NCBI GenBank assembly: GCA_012798865.1
Contig: JAAZMK010000159.1
Span: 1 to 24,907 of the forward strand
Reading direction: 5' to 3'
Source: Clostridiaceae bacterium
Lineage (GTDB): Bacteria > Bacillota > Clostridia > Saccharofermentanales > DTU023
DNA: 24,907 nucleotides
This document shows, one piece after another, positions 8,483 through 15,245 of this stretch. How positions within the stretch are numbered: position 1 is the first letter of the stretch; the number at the start of each line of letters is the position of its first letter. Position numbers and translations under genes: made by a program. Under the pieces are notes generated by a model, which saw only the letters and a list, made by a program, of their open reading frames with translations, was not told where the DNA came from and ran no database searches.

Positions 8483-8893
8483 TTAATCTTCTTTTGAAAG
8501 AAGATCGCGGATTTCTTTTAATAATTCTACCTCAGACTCCGCTTCAGCCTCGGGCATTGTCTCTACTTTTTCCTCATCTTCTTTCTTGCGGCGTGCTTTG
8601 TTTGCCACTCGAACGACTAGGAAAAGGAAGAAGGCGACGAGAATGAAAGTCACGAGAGACTGAATCACTTGGCCATAACTGATAGCGACTTCTTCCACAC
8701 TGTCTGTCGCTTTACGCAGAACGATTTTGAGTGAAGAAAAGTCGATACCGGCAGTAATGTAGCCGATGACTGGCATCAGGATGCCATTAACCACGCTATC
8801 GACGATAGCTTTGAATGTGAGACCGAGAACAAAACCAACGGCGGCATCCAAGACGCTCCCTTGCGCAACGAACTCCTTGAATTCTTTGATCAT
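8483..8893 (-). CDS. mscL: Large-conductance mechanosensitive channel MscL
   Basis: MscL opens at high membrane tension to release solutes on hypo-osmotic shock. The 136-residue protein shows the family order: an amphipathic N-terminus (MIKEFKEFVAQGSVLDAAVG), TM1 (about 15-42, with GFVLGLTFKAIVDSVVNGIL), a short periplasmic-type loop, TM2 (about 72-95, ILVAFFLFLVVRVANK), and a charged C-terminal bundle helix ending ELLKEIRDLLSKED. Length is normal. The start is backed by AGAGGAG 8 nt upstream. Upstream on the minus strand a TATACT hexamer (within 8999-9008) may be the -10. A degraded copy of its C-terminal tail lies at 9956-10042, which points to a local duplication. Confidence 0.97.
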   Translation of the reverse strand: MIKEFKEFVAQGSVLDAAVGFVLGLTFKAIVDSVVNGILMPVIGYITAGIDFSSLKIVLRKATDSVEEVAISYGQVIQSLVTFILVAFFLFLVVRVANKARRKKEDEEKVETMPEAEAESEVELLKEIRDLLSKED

Positions 8894-9226
8894 CGTTCTA
8901 TCTCCTCTACACGCATTACTCAGCCGGTTTTTGCGGGATGGTATTCAGGTCGAAACCAAGAACCTGCACCTCACAAGAACATACTGATGACAATAATCAG
9001 TATATCAGTTTACTCCTGTCGATTTGAATGGATATTGACAGACTTTCGAATCAAAATGACAGATAATTCTGTACAGCATGCGACGGATGATGACTAAGCA
9101 AAATGAAAAAAATCTAGACTCGTATAAGAACAGCCGTCGACTCGTCTTCGATCGACGACTGTTCTTGAATTACCTCAATTTTCTGATGCCGCGATCACTA
9201 CTGTCGTGTCGCAACTACAGAAATAA
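8894..9226. other. Intergenic region upstream of mscL
   Basis: No gene is seen in these 333 bp. The stretch contains the probable mscL promoter (minus-strand TATACT within 8999-9008, with a TTCAAA-like -35 about 18 bp away) and the hairpin at 9126-9166 that follows the split zinc-ribbon gene. The decamer AGTATATCAG here recurs at 10115-10124 upstream of the mscL remnant. Confidence 0.5.
9126..9166 (-). terminator. Probable terminator after the split zinc-ribbon gene
   Basis: A 15-bp stem with one mismatch (9126-9140 with 9152-9166) and an 11-nt loop. On the minus strand a run of seven T follows about 14 nt beyond the stem, farther than usual. Its left arm contains the 12-mer ACAGCCGTCGAC, also present in the terminator at 7911-7955. 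Confidence 0.55.
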
Positions 9227-9619
9227 TTATCTGACGCGCTTGAAAACGGTCTCCTCTCCGTTGTCGAAGAAGGTAAGAGTATTGTCTTTGACTTCAAATT
9301 TTACCTCATTTGTTTGTGTCAATCCGCCCATTTCTAATGTCATCACGAGCATGTCATCTTTCGTCTCGTAAGTGATATTAACCATATCAAGTAAATCCAT
9401 TTGTGCTTTTACATCATCGGGGGCGTCTTTGGTCAGTTCGACTTTTAACTCACCGTTCTTTTTAAAGTTCATAATTATGCCGACAGGGAAGTCACTAGTG
9501 TCCGTATCGGTGACGGCCCACCTGCCGACAATGCCGTCTCCACTTGGTGGGAGAACAAATACAATAAGGACGACGGCTATGATCGCGACCAGCAAGATTG
9601 CGACGATGCCGACAACCAA
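9227..9619 (-). CDS. Membrane + DUF5640-like part of a TGA-split gene
   Basis: This frame carries a transmembrane helix (MVVGIVAILLVAIIAVVLIV) and then a DUF5640/lipocalin-like domain beginning GIVGRW, paralogous to the lipoprotein at 8010-8438. The nominal start here is a TTG without a credible ribosome binding site. The open frame actually extends upstream through QPVQPPAKKKKTG to a TGA at 9659-9661, and beyond that the same frame encodes the zinc-ribbon/PQQ-repeat protein. I therefore read this as the 3' portion of one gene (9227-9913) broken by a single in-frame TGA. It is a pseudogene, a sequencing error or a readthrough product rather than an independent gene. The intact product would be 228 residues: zinc ribbon outside the domain core, flexible linker, KKKK, one membrane helix, then the beta domain. 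Confidence 0.7.
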   Translation of the reverse strand: MVVGIVAILLVAIIAVVLIVFVLPPSGDGIVGRWAVTDTDTSDFPVGIIMNFKKNGELKVELTKDAPDDVKAQMDLLDMVNITYETKDDMLVMTLEMGGLTQTNEVKFEVKDNTLTFFDNGEETVFKRVR

Positions 9620-9658
9620 CCCCGTCTTCTTTTTTTTGGCGGGCGGTTGTACAGGTTG

Positions 9659-9913
9659 TCAGTACGGTGCTGCTTGCGGTGCATATGGGTATGGATAAGG
9701 TGCTTGAGCGGGCGCTTGTTGCTGTGGTGCAGCATATTGCTGTGGTGCAACATATTGCTGTGGTGCAGCATATTGCTGTGGTGCAGCTTGTTGCTGTGGT
9801 GCAGCATAATACGTGCCTGCTTGTTCGACTGCTCCAGATCCGAGCGGCGATCCGCACGACGTGCAAAATCTCGCTTGTTCGTTGTTCTCAGCTCCACATT
9901 TGTTACAGTACAT
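9659..9913 (-). CDS. Zinc-ribbon and PQQ-repeat part of a TGA-split gene
   Basis: An 84-residue frame that starts MYCNKCGAENNEQARFCTSC, a four-cysteine zinc ribbon of the CxxC...CxxC type common at the N-terminus of Firmicute membrane proteins. It is followed by a low-complexity linker of hexapeptide YAAPQQ-like repeats and a Pro/Tyr/Ala tail, and ends at TGA 9659-9661. The start ATG at 9913 has GAGAGGAG 5 nt upstream; the frame stays open further upstream into the mscL remnant, which is not part of this protein. The membrane helix and beta domain expected after such a linker follow directly in the same frame, so the TGA interrupts a single gene. The zinc-ribbon part alone would be a soluble cytosolic peptide. 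Confidence 0.72.
   Translation of the reverse strand: MYCNKCGAENNEQARFCTSCGSPLGSGAVEQAGTYYAAPQQQAAPQQYAAPQQYVAPQQYAAPQQQAPAQAPYPYPYAPQAAPY
9719..9808. repeat. Five 18-bp tandem repeats (coding minisatellite)
   Basis: Five consecutive 18-bp units of the form TTGCTGTGGTGCAGCATA, at 9719, 9737, 9755, 9773 and 9791, with few substitutions. They encode the YAAPQQ-type repeats of the zinc-ribbon protein on the minus strand. Such an array can change copy number by slippage without shifting frame. Confidence 0.9.
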
Positions 9914-9955
9914 ATAAACTCCTCTCCCTTTTTTGCTATAGGCAGGGCGCCTGTT

Positions 9956-10042
9956 TTCTTCTTTCACAAGAAAATCGCGAATATCTTTCAGCAACTCCGT
10001 CTCAGACCCGGTTATTTCTTTGACATCTTCCTCAGCTTCTTT
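9956..10042 (-). pseudogene. mscL: mscL C-terminal remnant
   Basis: On the minus strand this stretch reads KEAEEDVKEITGSETELLKD, then IRDFLVKEE, which aligns with the intact MscL tail (KEDEEKVET...SEVELLKEIRDLLSKED). The DNA is also similar between 8483-8560 and this region. A TAA (10043-10045) lies just upstream in frame, the original stop is lost, and no membrane segment is left, so only about 29 codons survive. The remnant runs in frame into the zinc-ribbon gene. It shows that an mscL copy once preceded that gene, as the intact mscL now precedes the lipoprotein paralogue. Confidence 0.75.
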
Positions 10043-10246
10043 TTACCGGGAAGGCGTAAAGACCGAAGTCCCCACGCCGGTTGCCCACCAACATTACGCG
10101 GGTAACATGAATCCAGTATATCAGATGATCTGCATCGAAATGGACAAATCCCACGCGTGGAATGAGCTATTTTTTTCTCATCGTGTAAGCAAACACACTC
10201 AGAAACTCAACAGTGAATAGAAACAATCAAAAAATACTCTGAAGCC

Positions 10247-10666
10247 TCAACGTTCGAGAAAGCGAAGCGATTCTTCAGTCATATCTTGACGGTCTGCGCT
10301 GATGGAGATAGTGATTTCAACATCGGCTCGCTGTGCGAATTTTTCAAGTGAGAGCAAAAACTCATCTAAGTGGTCCCTATCGTAATCGTCTGCAATCTTA
10401 AGAAGACTGTCAATAAAAATGTGTGAGATGTCGTAGTCCTTCGCATTCATGCCGGCGAGAAAAGCGATGAGCTGTCCATATCCGCGGACGGGATATTCAG
10501 TGATATCAATGAGTCTAACGGAATGGGGGAGAATCCGGTCGACCGTTTTTCCGTATTCGATAAAAACAATGTTTGAATCTTTGTCATTTGCTAATGACTC
10601 CACTTGATCAAGCATGATCGGAGTTTTTCCGGAACCTTTTCTCCCAACAATCGCTTTTACAAACAT
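10247..10666 (-). CDS. Small orphan P-loop NTPase
   Basis: A 139-residue protein of unknown role with a Walker A motif GRKGSGKT (residues 8-15) directly after a short first strand, a Walker B-like IFIDSLLK (about 84-91), and a later strand ITISISAD before the C-terminus. It lacks the extra domains of most ATPases and is too short for a full AAA or RecA core, so it is either a minimal P-loop protein or a nucleotide-binding partner of something elsewhere. The start at 10666 is preferred because GGAGG lies 5 nt upstream; the ATG at 10678 overlaps that site. It has no signal or membrane segment. It faces away from the glutamate operon and stands alone on its strand. Confidence 0.8.
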   Translation of the reverse strand: MFVKAIVGRKGSGKTPIMLDQVESLANDKDSNIVFIEYGKTVDRILPHSVRLIDITEYPVRGYGQLIAFLAGMNAKDYDISHIFIDSLLKIADDYDRDHLDEFLLSLEKFAQRADVEITISISADRQDMTEESLRFLER

Positions 10667-10850
10667 AGTGACCTCCATGCATTATTAACCAATCAGATGT
10701 TCCAAAACTTTGCATCCTTAACGAAGAGTTCCGTTAAATATAATGTCAAGTTAATCATACGACAAACGACGTTGTTTTTGTAGATTCGTTTAAAGATGGA
10801 TATGGCGAAATCAGTTATGAAATAGAACGTGGTTTCTCAACAGCAAACAG

Positions 10851-10886
10851 TTGCATGATAGCACAATCTGGTGTATTGTGTATGCA
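10851..10886 (+). promoter_or_regulatory. Promoter with overlapping dyad for the glutamate operon
   Basis: A TTGCAT (10851-10856) and TATTGT (10874-10879) are separated by 17 bp, 31 bp before the first gene. They are overlapped by an imperfect dyad: CACAAT (10862-10867) with ATTGTG (10875-10880), and outer TGCAT (10852-10856) with ATGCA (10882-10886). This is a natural place for the operon's own GntR regulator to bind. The promoter is a sequence match and the operator role is inferred. Confidence 0.5.
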
Positions 10887-10910
10887 CATCAGTTCTGAGA
10901 GGGGAGACAG

Positions 10911-11756
10911 ATGTCTGTGCGTGAATTTGATGTAGCGATTTTGCGGGACACGGTTGAGGAACTTTGCGGTAAGCTTGCCTGTGTGTTGCCGGATGATGTC
11001 CACGATGCTATTGAGCAAGCGTTGGAGCACGAAGACAGTACGGTTGCCCGCCATGTTCTTGAAGATCTCCTGTTAAATTGTGAAATAGCTGCCGAAGAGA
11101 GCGTTCCCATGTGTCAGGATACGGGGATGGTCGTCGTATTTTTAGATGTCGGATTCGATGTCAGATTCTCGGGTAACCCATATGAAGCGATCAATGAAGG
11201 CGTTCGTCGTGGCTATAAGAAGCACGTTCTGCGTATGTCGGTCGTTTCTGATCCACTGAGGAGGGTCAATACGGGCGACAATACGCCTGCGATGGTGACG
11301 ACAAGATTGGTTCCGGGAGATCACGTGACGATTACTATGTTGTGTAAGGGGTTCGGCAGCGAGAACATGAGTCGACTCACGATGCTCCTGCCTGCCGATG
11401 GTGAGGAAGGCGTGCGCAAATTCGTGATTGACACGGTCGCCAAGGCAGGTCCTAATGCTTGCCCGCCGTTTGTCATAGGCGTCGGTATCGGCGGAACATT
11501 CGACCAAGTGGCTCTCGCTGCCAAACGCGCATTGGCAAGACCCTTGACGGAGTCAAATGTGGATCCTTTCTATGCGGCGATGGAACAATCACTTCTCGCG
11601 GAGATCAATGCGTTGGGCATCGGTCCGCAAGGGTTCGGCGGCAGGGCAACAGCTCTCGGCGTCGCCATCGAAGTGCTCCCTACGCACATTGCCGGACTTC
11701 CTGTCGCGGTGAATATCAATTGCCACGCGGCTCGCCATATTCAGGAGGTTTTGTAA
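10911..11756 (+). CDS. Mesaconase (fumarase class I-like) alpha subunit
   Basis: The larger subunit of a two-subunit iron-sulfur hydro-lyase, homologous to class I fumarase and L-tartrate dehydratase alpha chains. The 281 residues include PMCQDTGMVV (Cys68), NTGDNTPAMV, CKGFGSENMS, NACPPFVIGVGIGG (Cys184) and NINCHAARH (Cys271). The three spaced cysteines fit the 4Fe-4S ligands of the family. By homology alone it would be called fumarate hydratase. Because it heads an operon with glutamate mutase, methylaspartate ammonia-lyase and a citrate-lyase-like enzyme, I infer that it hydrates mesaconate to (S)-citramalate (2-methylmalate dehydratase). The ATG follows GAGAGGGGAGA, and its stop overlaps the beta-subunit start by one base (TAATG). 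A predicted promoter lies just upstream. Confidence 0.88.
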   Translation: MSVREFDVAILRDTVEELCGKLACVLPDDVHDAIEQALEHEDSTVARHVLEDLLLNCEIAAEESVPMCQDTGMVVVFLDVGFDVRFSGNPYEAINEGVRRGYKKHVLRMSVVSDPLRRVNTGDNTPAMVTTRLVPGDHVTITMLCKGFGSENMSRLTMLLPADGEEGVRKFVIDTVAKAGPNACPPFVIGVGIGGTFDQVALAAKRALARPLTESNVDPFYAAMEQSLLAEINALGIGPQGFGGRATALGVAIEVLPTHIAGLPVAVNINCHAARHIQEVL

Positions 11757-12331
11757 TGTCGGATAAGGTTGAGACAATCAGGCTTCAGGCGCCTTTTACA
11801 GAAGGTGAGGCGAGAGCATTAAAAAGCGGTCAACGTATTCTACTTTCGGGCGAAATATATTCATTGCGCGATGCTGGTCATAAGCGCTTAGTAGAGCTTA
11901 TAAAGCACGGCGAAGAGCCTCCCATTACTTTGGAGAATAATGTTCTCTACTATGTCGGTCCTTCGCCTGCCAAGGCTGGACGAGCTTTAGGTTCCGCCGG
12001 ACCGACGACGTCATCAAGAATGGATCCGTATACACCTTTCCTCATCAAAAACGGTCTGCGCGGCATGATCGGGAAAGGGTATCGCAGTGACGAAGTAGTC
12101 GCTGCGATGAAAGAACATGGTGCTGTATATTTTGCCGCGATAGGCGGGGCGGGTGCGCTGATTTCTCGAGCGATTAAAGAGGCGGAAGTCATTGCATGGG
12201 AGGATCTCGGTACCGAGGCGTTGCGACGGCTTAAGGTGGAGAATATGCCGGTGACAGTCGTCATCGATACGGGTGGCAACAATCTTTACGAGGTTGGTCC
12301 ACACATATGGTTGACAAGACATCATGACTAA
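11756..12331 (+). CDS. Mesaconase (fumarase class I-like) beta subunit
   Basis: The 191-residue beta subunit of the same hydro-lyase. Recognisable family blocks are the N-terminal LKSGQRILLSGEIYSLRDAGHKR, YYVGPSPA, then GSAGPTTSSRMDPYTP, IGKGYRSDEV and AIGGAGAL. It is the domain that completes the active site in single-chain class I fumarases, and it is useful only with the alpha subunit. The start is the ATG at 11756, with AGGAGG about 7 nt upstream and a one-base overlap with the alpha stop; the frame is open further upstream but that part is not homologous. Length fits the family. The substrate assignment (mesaconate rather than fumarate or tartrate) comes from the operon, not from residues in this chain. 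Confidence 0.88.
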   Translation: MSDKVETIRLQAPFTEGEARALKSGQRILLSGEIYSLRDAGHKRLVELIKHGEEPPITLENNVLYYVGPSPAKAGRALGSAGPTTSSRMDPYTPFLIKNGLRGMIGKGYRSDEVVAAMKEHGAVYFAAIGGAGALISRAIKEAEVIAWEDLGTEALRRLKVENMPVTVVIDTGGNNLYEVGPHIWLTRHHD

Positions 12332-13316
12332 TTTGAATCATAAAGAACATTCGCTTTATCGTACGATTTATTGCGATCTCCGCGACGACATCGAGTCGGG
12401 AGTATTAACTTCCGGAGAAAAACTTCCGTCAATTCGGGATTGTGCCAAGGCGCGCGGTGTGTCTGTCGGTACGATCCGCCACGTATACTCCTTGCTATCG
12501 AGGGACGGGCTCATCGAGCAACGCCGAGGTCGCGGTACTTTTGTCGCATCTTCACCGACGGAAATGAATGATGGGAGCCGCAAAGATAAAGCACTTGCGT
12601 CGATCGATCGGATGATCGAGGAGATGACCCACCTCGGATTTACGACGCGCGAAGCTCAGATCTTTTTTGAATTGCGGTTGAGGCAGATGGAAGATATTAC
12701 GCGCCCTGTGCGTGTCGCTGTCGTCGCGGCGACTTCGGAAGAGCGCTCCATTATTGCGCAATCTCTTGACGCGATTCGCATTGCCGGCACATTTCGTATA
12801 CCGTTCGACGATGTATTGTCGCATCCCGGACGTCTGTCATCCGGATACGATCTCATTGTCACGCCTGAGCGACTCTACAAGGAGCTGAGACTTCTCGTCC
12901 CCGAGCAGATGCCTTTGATGCCGGTCGCATTCGAGCTCTCGCGGGCATCTATCGCTCTGTGCATGAGTCTCCCAAAGGGCGTTACTCTTGGTATTTTGAC
13001 TATCAGCATGGGGTTTGCCGATGTGATGTATTCGGCTTGTGAGCGCTATCTTCTTGAGCCCTTGCAGATTCGGCGCGCGAGGTTCGGTGATTCCGAGTCA
13101 ACGCGCCGTTTTATTGAACAGTTCGATGTCGTGGCGCTCCCACCTGACTATGAGAATCTGGTCGATTCGAAAGAGATGGTGCTTATTCAGGAATTTGCCG
13201 ATAGAGGAAAGGTTTTTCTCAGGACAGAGTTTGGCTGTGACAGGGGTTCGATGCTCTATATCAATGAAGCAATTGAGCATTATTATCGCGATTTACGTGA
13301 ATCGCTCCATTCTTAG
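12324..13316 (+). CDS. GntR-family regulator inside the glutamate operon
   Basis: A 330-residue regulator with an N-terminal winged helix (about 10-75): YRTIYCDLRDDIESGVLTSG, then KLPSIRDCAKARGVSVGTIR, then LIEQRRGRGTFV, which is typical of GntR. A linker with a helical segment follows to about 125, and then about 200 residues that do not look like FadR, UTRA or aminotransferase effector domains; VRVAVVAATSEERSIIAQSL resembles the opening of a Rossmann-like alpha/beta fold. It begins 8 nt before the stop of the mesaconase beta gene without a clear ribosome binding site, so coupling is likely. It probably senses glutamate or a pathway intermediate and controls this operon; the dyad at 10852-10886 is a candidate site. 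That role is inferred from position. Confidence 0.87.
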   Translation: MTNLNHKEHSLYRTIYCDLRDDIESGVLTSGEKLPSIRDCAKARGVSVGTIRHVYSLLSRDGLIEQRRGRGTFVASSPTEMNDGSRKDKALASIDRMIEEMTHLGFTTREAQIFFELRLRQMEDITRPVRVAVVAATSEERSIIAQSLDAIRIAGTFRIPFDDVLSHPGRLSSGYDLIVTPERLYKELRLLVPEQMPLMPVAFELSRASIALCMSLPKGVTLGILTISMGFADVMYSACERYLLEPLQIRRARFGDSESTRRFIEQFDVVALPPDYENLVDSKEMVLIQEFADRGKVFLRTEFGCDRGSMLYINEAIEHYYRDLRESLHS

Positions 13317-13369
13317 GATGGATTCATGAAAAAGCATGTCGCGCGATGCGCGGCAGGAGGTCTGGAAAG

Positions 13370-13792
13370 ATGGAACAGGGTAACGGTAAGAAACTGGTAA
13401 TCGGTGTCATTGGCGCCGATGTCCATGCGGTAGGCATACGTATCCTTGAATATGCTTTCAGGGAGGCGGGTTTTGACGTAACGAACCTCGGTGTCATGGT
13501 GTCGCAGGAAGAATTCATCGGCGCGGCGCTCGAGACGGCTGCGGATGCAATCGTTATCTCTTCATTATACGGACACGGTGAACTTGACTGTCGAGGCATG
13601 AGAGACAAAATGGATGAGGCGGGTCTCGACGGTCTGCTCCTCTATGTCGGCGGAAATATCGTCGTCGGAAAGCAGGACTTTGTCGATGTTGAGAAGCGTT
13701 TCCATGAGATGGGATTCGACCGTGTCTTCCCACCCGGTACGCCGCCGGAAGAGACGATCTATTACCTGAAGAAGGACCTCGGGGTCGATTAA
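13370..13792 (+). CDS. glmS: Glutamate mutase sigma subunit (B12-binding)
   Basis: The small subunit of adenosylcobalamin-dependent glutamate mutase (methylaspartate mutase), which converts L-glutamate to (2S,3S)-3-methylaspartate together with the epsilon subunit. The 140-residue chain has the cobalamin signature DVHAVG (residues 17-22), whose His19 replaces the lower base of the cofactor, followed by SSLYGHGE and VGGN, completing the DxHxxG...SxL...GG pattern. The start at 13370 has AGGAGG 9 nt upstream; an in-frame ATG 24 nt earlier overlaps that site and is unlikely. Length matches the clostridial protein (about 137). It is followed after one base by glmL. Confidence 0.96.
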   Translation: MEQGNGKKLVIGVIGADVHAVGIRILEYAFREAGFDVTNLGVMVSQEEFIGAALETAADAIVISSLYGHGELDCRGMRDKMDEAGLDGLLLYVGGNIVVGKQDFVDVEKRFHEMGFDRVFPPGTPPEETIYYLKKDLGVD

Positions 13793-13793
13793 G

Positions 13794-15203
13794 ATGCATT
13801 ACGCCCTTCTGATCGATTTCGGAAGCACTTTTACGAAAGTGACCGCCGTCGATCTCATCTCCGAGGAAATCGTCGGAACGGCCTCCGCATTTACGACGGT
13901 CGATTCCGATATCGGAACGGGATTGAACGTTGCGCTCGATCGCTTGCGTCGGGTGACGGGCGACATCGCCTTCGAATTCAAATCGGCATGTTCCTCGGCG
14001 GCGGGCGGTCTTCGCATGATGGTTTCCGGTCTTGTTCCCGAGCTTACCGCTGAAGCGGCGAGGCTCGCCGCACTCGGTGCGGGGGCGAGAATTACGCGAC
14101 TTTTCACCCACGAGTTGACGCGTCGCGATCTGATAGCTATCGAAGCTGATCCCCCCGATATATTCTTGATGACTGGCGGGACGGATGGCGGCAATCGCGC
14201 TTGCATGGAAAAGAATGCTGAGAAATTGCGGTCGCTTTCCGTTCAATTTCCTATCATTCTCGCAGGAAACCGCCAAGCGATTGACGCCTGTGAGGATGCT
14301 CTCGCAGATTTCCCTGTCACAGTATGCCCGAATGTCATGCCTTCATTCGGTGTGCTCAATATTGAACCTGTGCAGCGCGAGATTCGCGATCTTTTTTTGA
14401 AACACATCGTGAATGCGCGCGGTTTGTCAAAAACGAAAGAGATTCTCTCGGATATCCTTATGCCGACGCCATCCGCAATTCTTTCCGCGATGAAGCTATT
14501 GGCTGACGGCACGGAGAAGGAGACCGGTATCGGCGAGCTGATGGGGATCGATGTGGGAGGCGCCACGACGGATGTCTATACGATCGCAAGAGGAGAGCCG
14601 GTCGACATGAATGTGATCTGTAAAGGGCTCGACGAACCTTATGCGAAGCGGACGGTGGAAGGCGATATCGGTATGCGGTACAGTGTTGCCGGCATTGTAT
14701 CCGAGGTCGGTCAATCGTGGATTTCGGAGCGTTCGGGATTGACGGCGGATGACTGCGCGACTTACATAAGCGAATTGTCGGACGACAAGTCTAAGGTTCC
14801 GCTCACACATGATGATGCCTTGGCACGGTTCGATCATGCACTCGCATCAGGAGCTGTCGAGATCGCGACAAGACGGCACGCCGGAGTGCTTGAGGAAGCG
14901 TTCACCACATCGGGACTCATCTATGTCCAGACGGGAAAAGACCTCCGCTCCGTACGGCAGATCATCTTTACGGGAGGATCGTTCATACATGCGCAGAGTC
15001 CGCTCGACATTGCGAGACACGCCCTCTACACGGAGCGCTACCCGATGTCGCTTCGCCCGAAGCAGGCAACGGTTTTAAGAGATGACCGCTATATTCTTTC
15101 TGCGATGGGTGTTCTCGCCGAGCGCGAAAAAGACATCGCATTACGTATCATCAAACGTGAACTTGTGCCGTTGGGTGATATTTCGCTCGGCGATGATTCA
15201 TAA
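13794..15203 (+). CDS. glmL: Glutamate mutase-associated ATPase GlmL/MutL
   Basis: A 469-residue member of the ASKHA (sugar kinase/Hsp70/actin) fold, found between the two subunits of glutamate mutase in known clusters and thought to act in repair or reactivation of the B12 enzyme. The phosphate-binding loops are visible as LLIDFGSTFTKVTAVD at the N-terminus and IDVGGATTDVYTI near residue 250, with a third glycine-rich strand IFTGGSF near residue 400. It is not related to the mismatch-repair MutL despite the shared name. It starts one base after glmS. The ribosome binding site is weak, so translation is probably coupled. Function is taken from family and gene order. Confidence 0.94.
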   Translation: MHYALLIDFGSTFTKVTAVDLISEEIVGTASAFTTVDSDIGTGLNVALDRLRRVTGDIAFEFKSACSSAAGGLRMMVSGLVPELTAEAARLAALGAGARITRLFTHELTRRDLIAIEADPPDIFLMTGGTDGGNRACMEKNAEKLRSLSVQFPIILAGNRQAIDACEDALADFPVTVCPNVMPSFGVLNIEPVQREIRDLFLKHIVNARGLSKTKEILSDILMPTPSAILSAMKLLADGTEKETGIGELMGIDVGGATTDVYTIARGEPVDMNVICKGLDEPYAKRTVEGDIGMRYSVAGIVSEVGQSWISERSGLTADDCATYISELSDDKSKVPLTHDDALARFDHALASGAVEIATRRHAGVLEEAFTTSGLIYVQTGKDLRSVRQIIFTGGSFIHAQSPLDIARHALYTERYPMSLRPKQATVLRDDRYILSAMGVLAEREKDIALRIIKRELVPLGDISLGDDS

Positions 15204-15245
15204 AAAGCGTGATAACAACAGAGATCATAGAGAAGGGGCAACGAT

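Noticed and set aside
9659..9661. Selenocysteine codon
   Set aside because: The TGA lies in a Pro/Gln/Tyr-rich linker with no redox motif, and no SECIS-like hairpin is evident directly after it.
9719..9808. CRISPR array
   Set aside because: The units are 18 bp, directly adjacent with no spacers, and encode a regular peptide repeat in a real gene.
10149..10185. Palindrome CCACGCGTGG and nearby ATGAG/CTCAT stem as a terminator
   Set aside because: The stems are too short, and the T tract sits inside the loop rather than after the stem.
10681..10910. Cobalamin riboswitch ahead of the B12-dependent pathway
   Set aside because: I see no B12-box-like sequence or multi-stem leader; only a short TTAACG/CGTTAA dyad and a promoter-like pair are visible.
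13554..14276. Long minus-strand reading frame of 240 codons
   Set aside because: It lies opposite glmS and glmL, has no ribosome binding site or recognisable product, and is explained by codon bias of the real genes.
13794..15203. Mismatch repair protein MutL
   Set aside because: The name MutL is used for this gene in glutamate mutase clusters, but the sequence is an ASKHA-fold ATPase without the GHKL motifs of mismatch-repair MutL.
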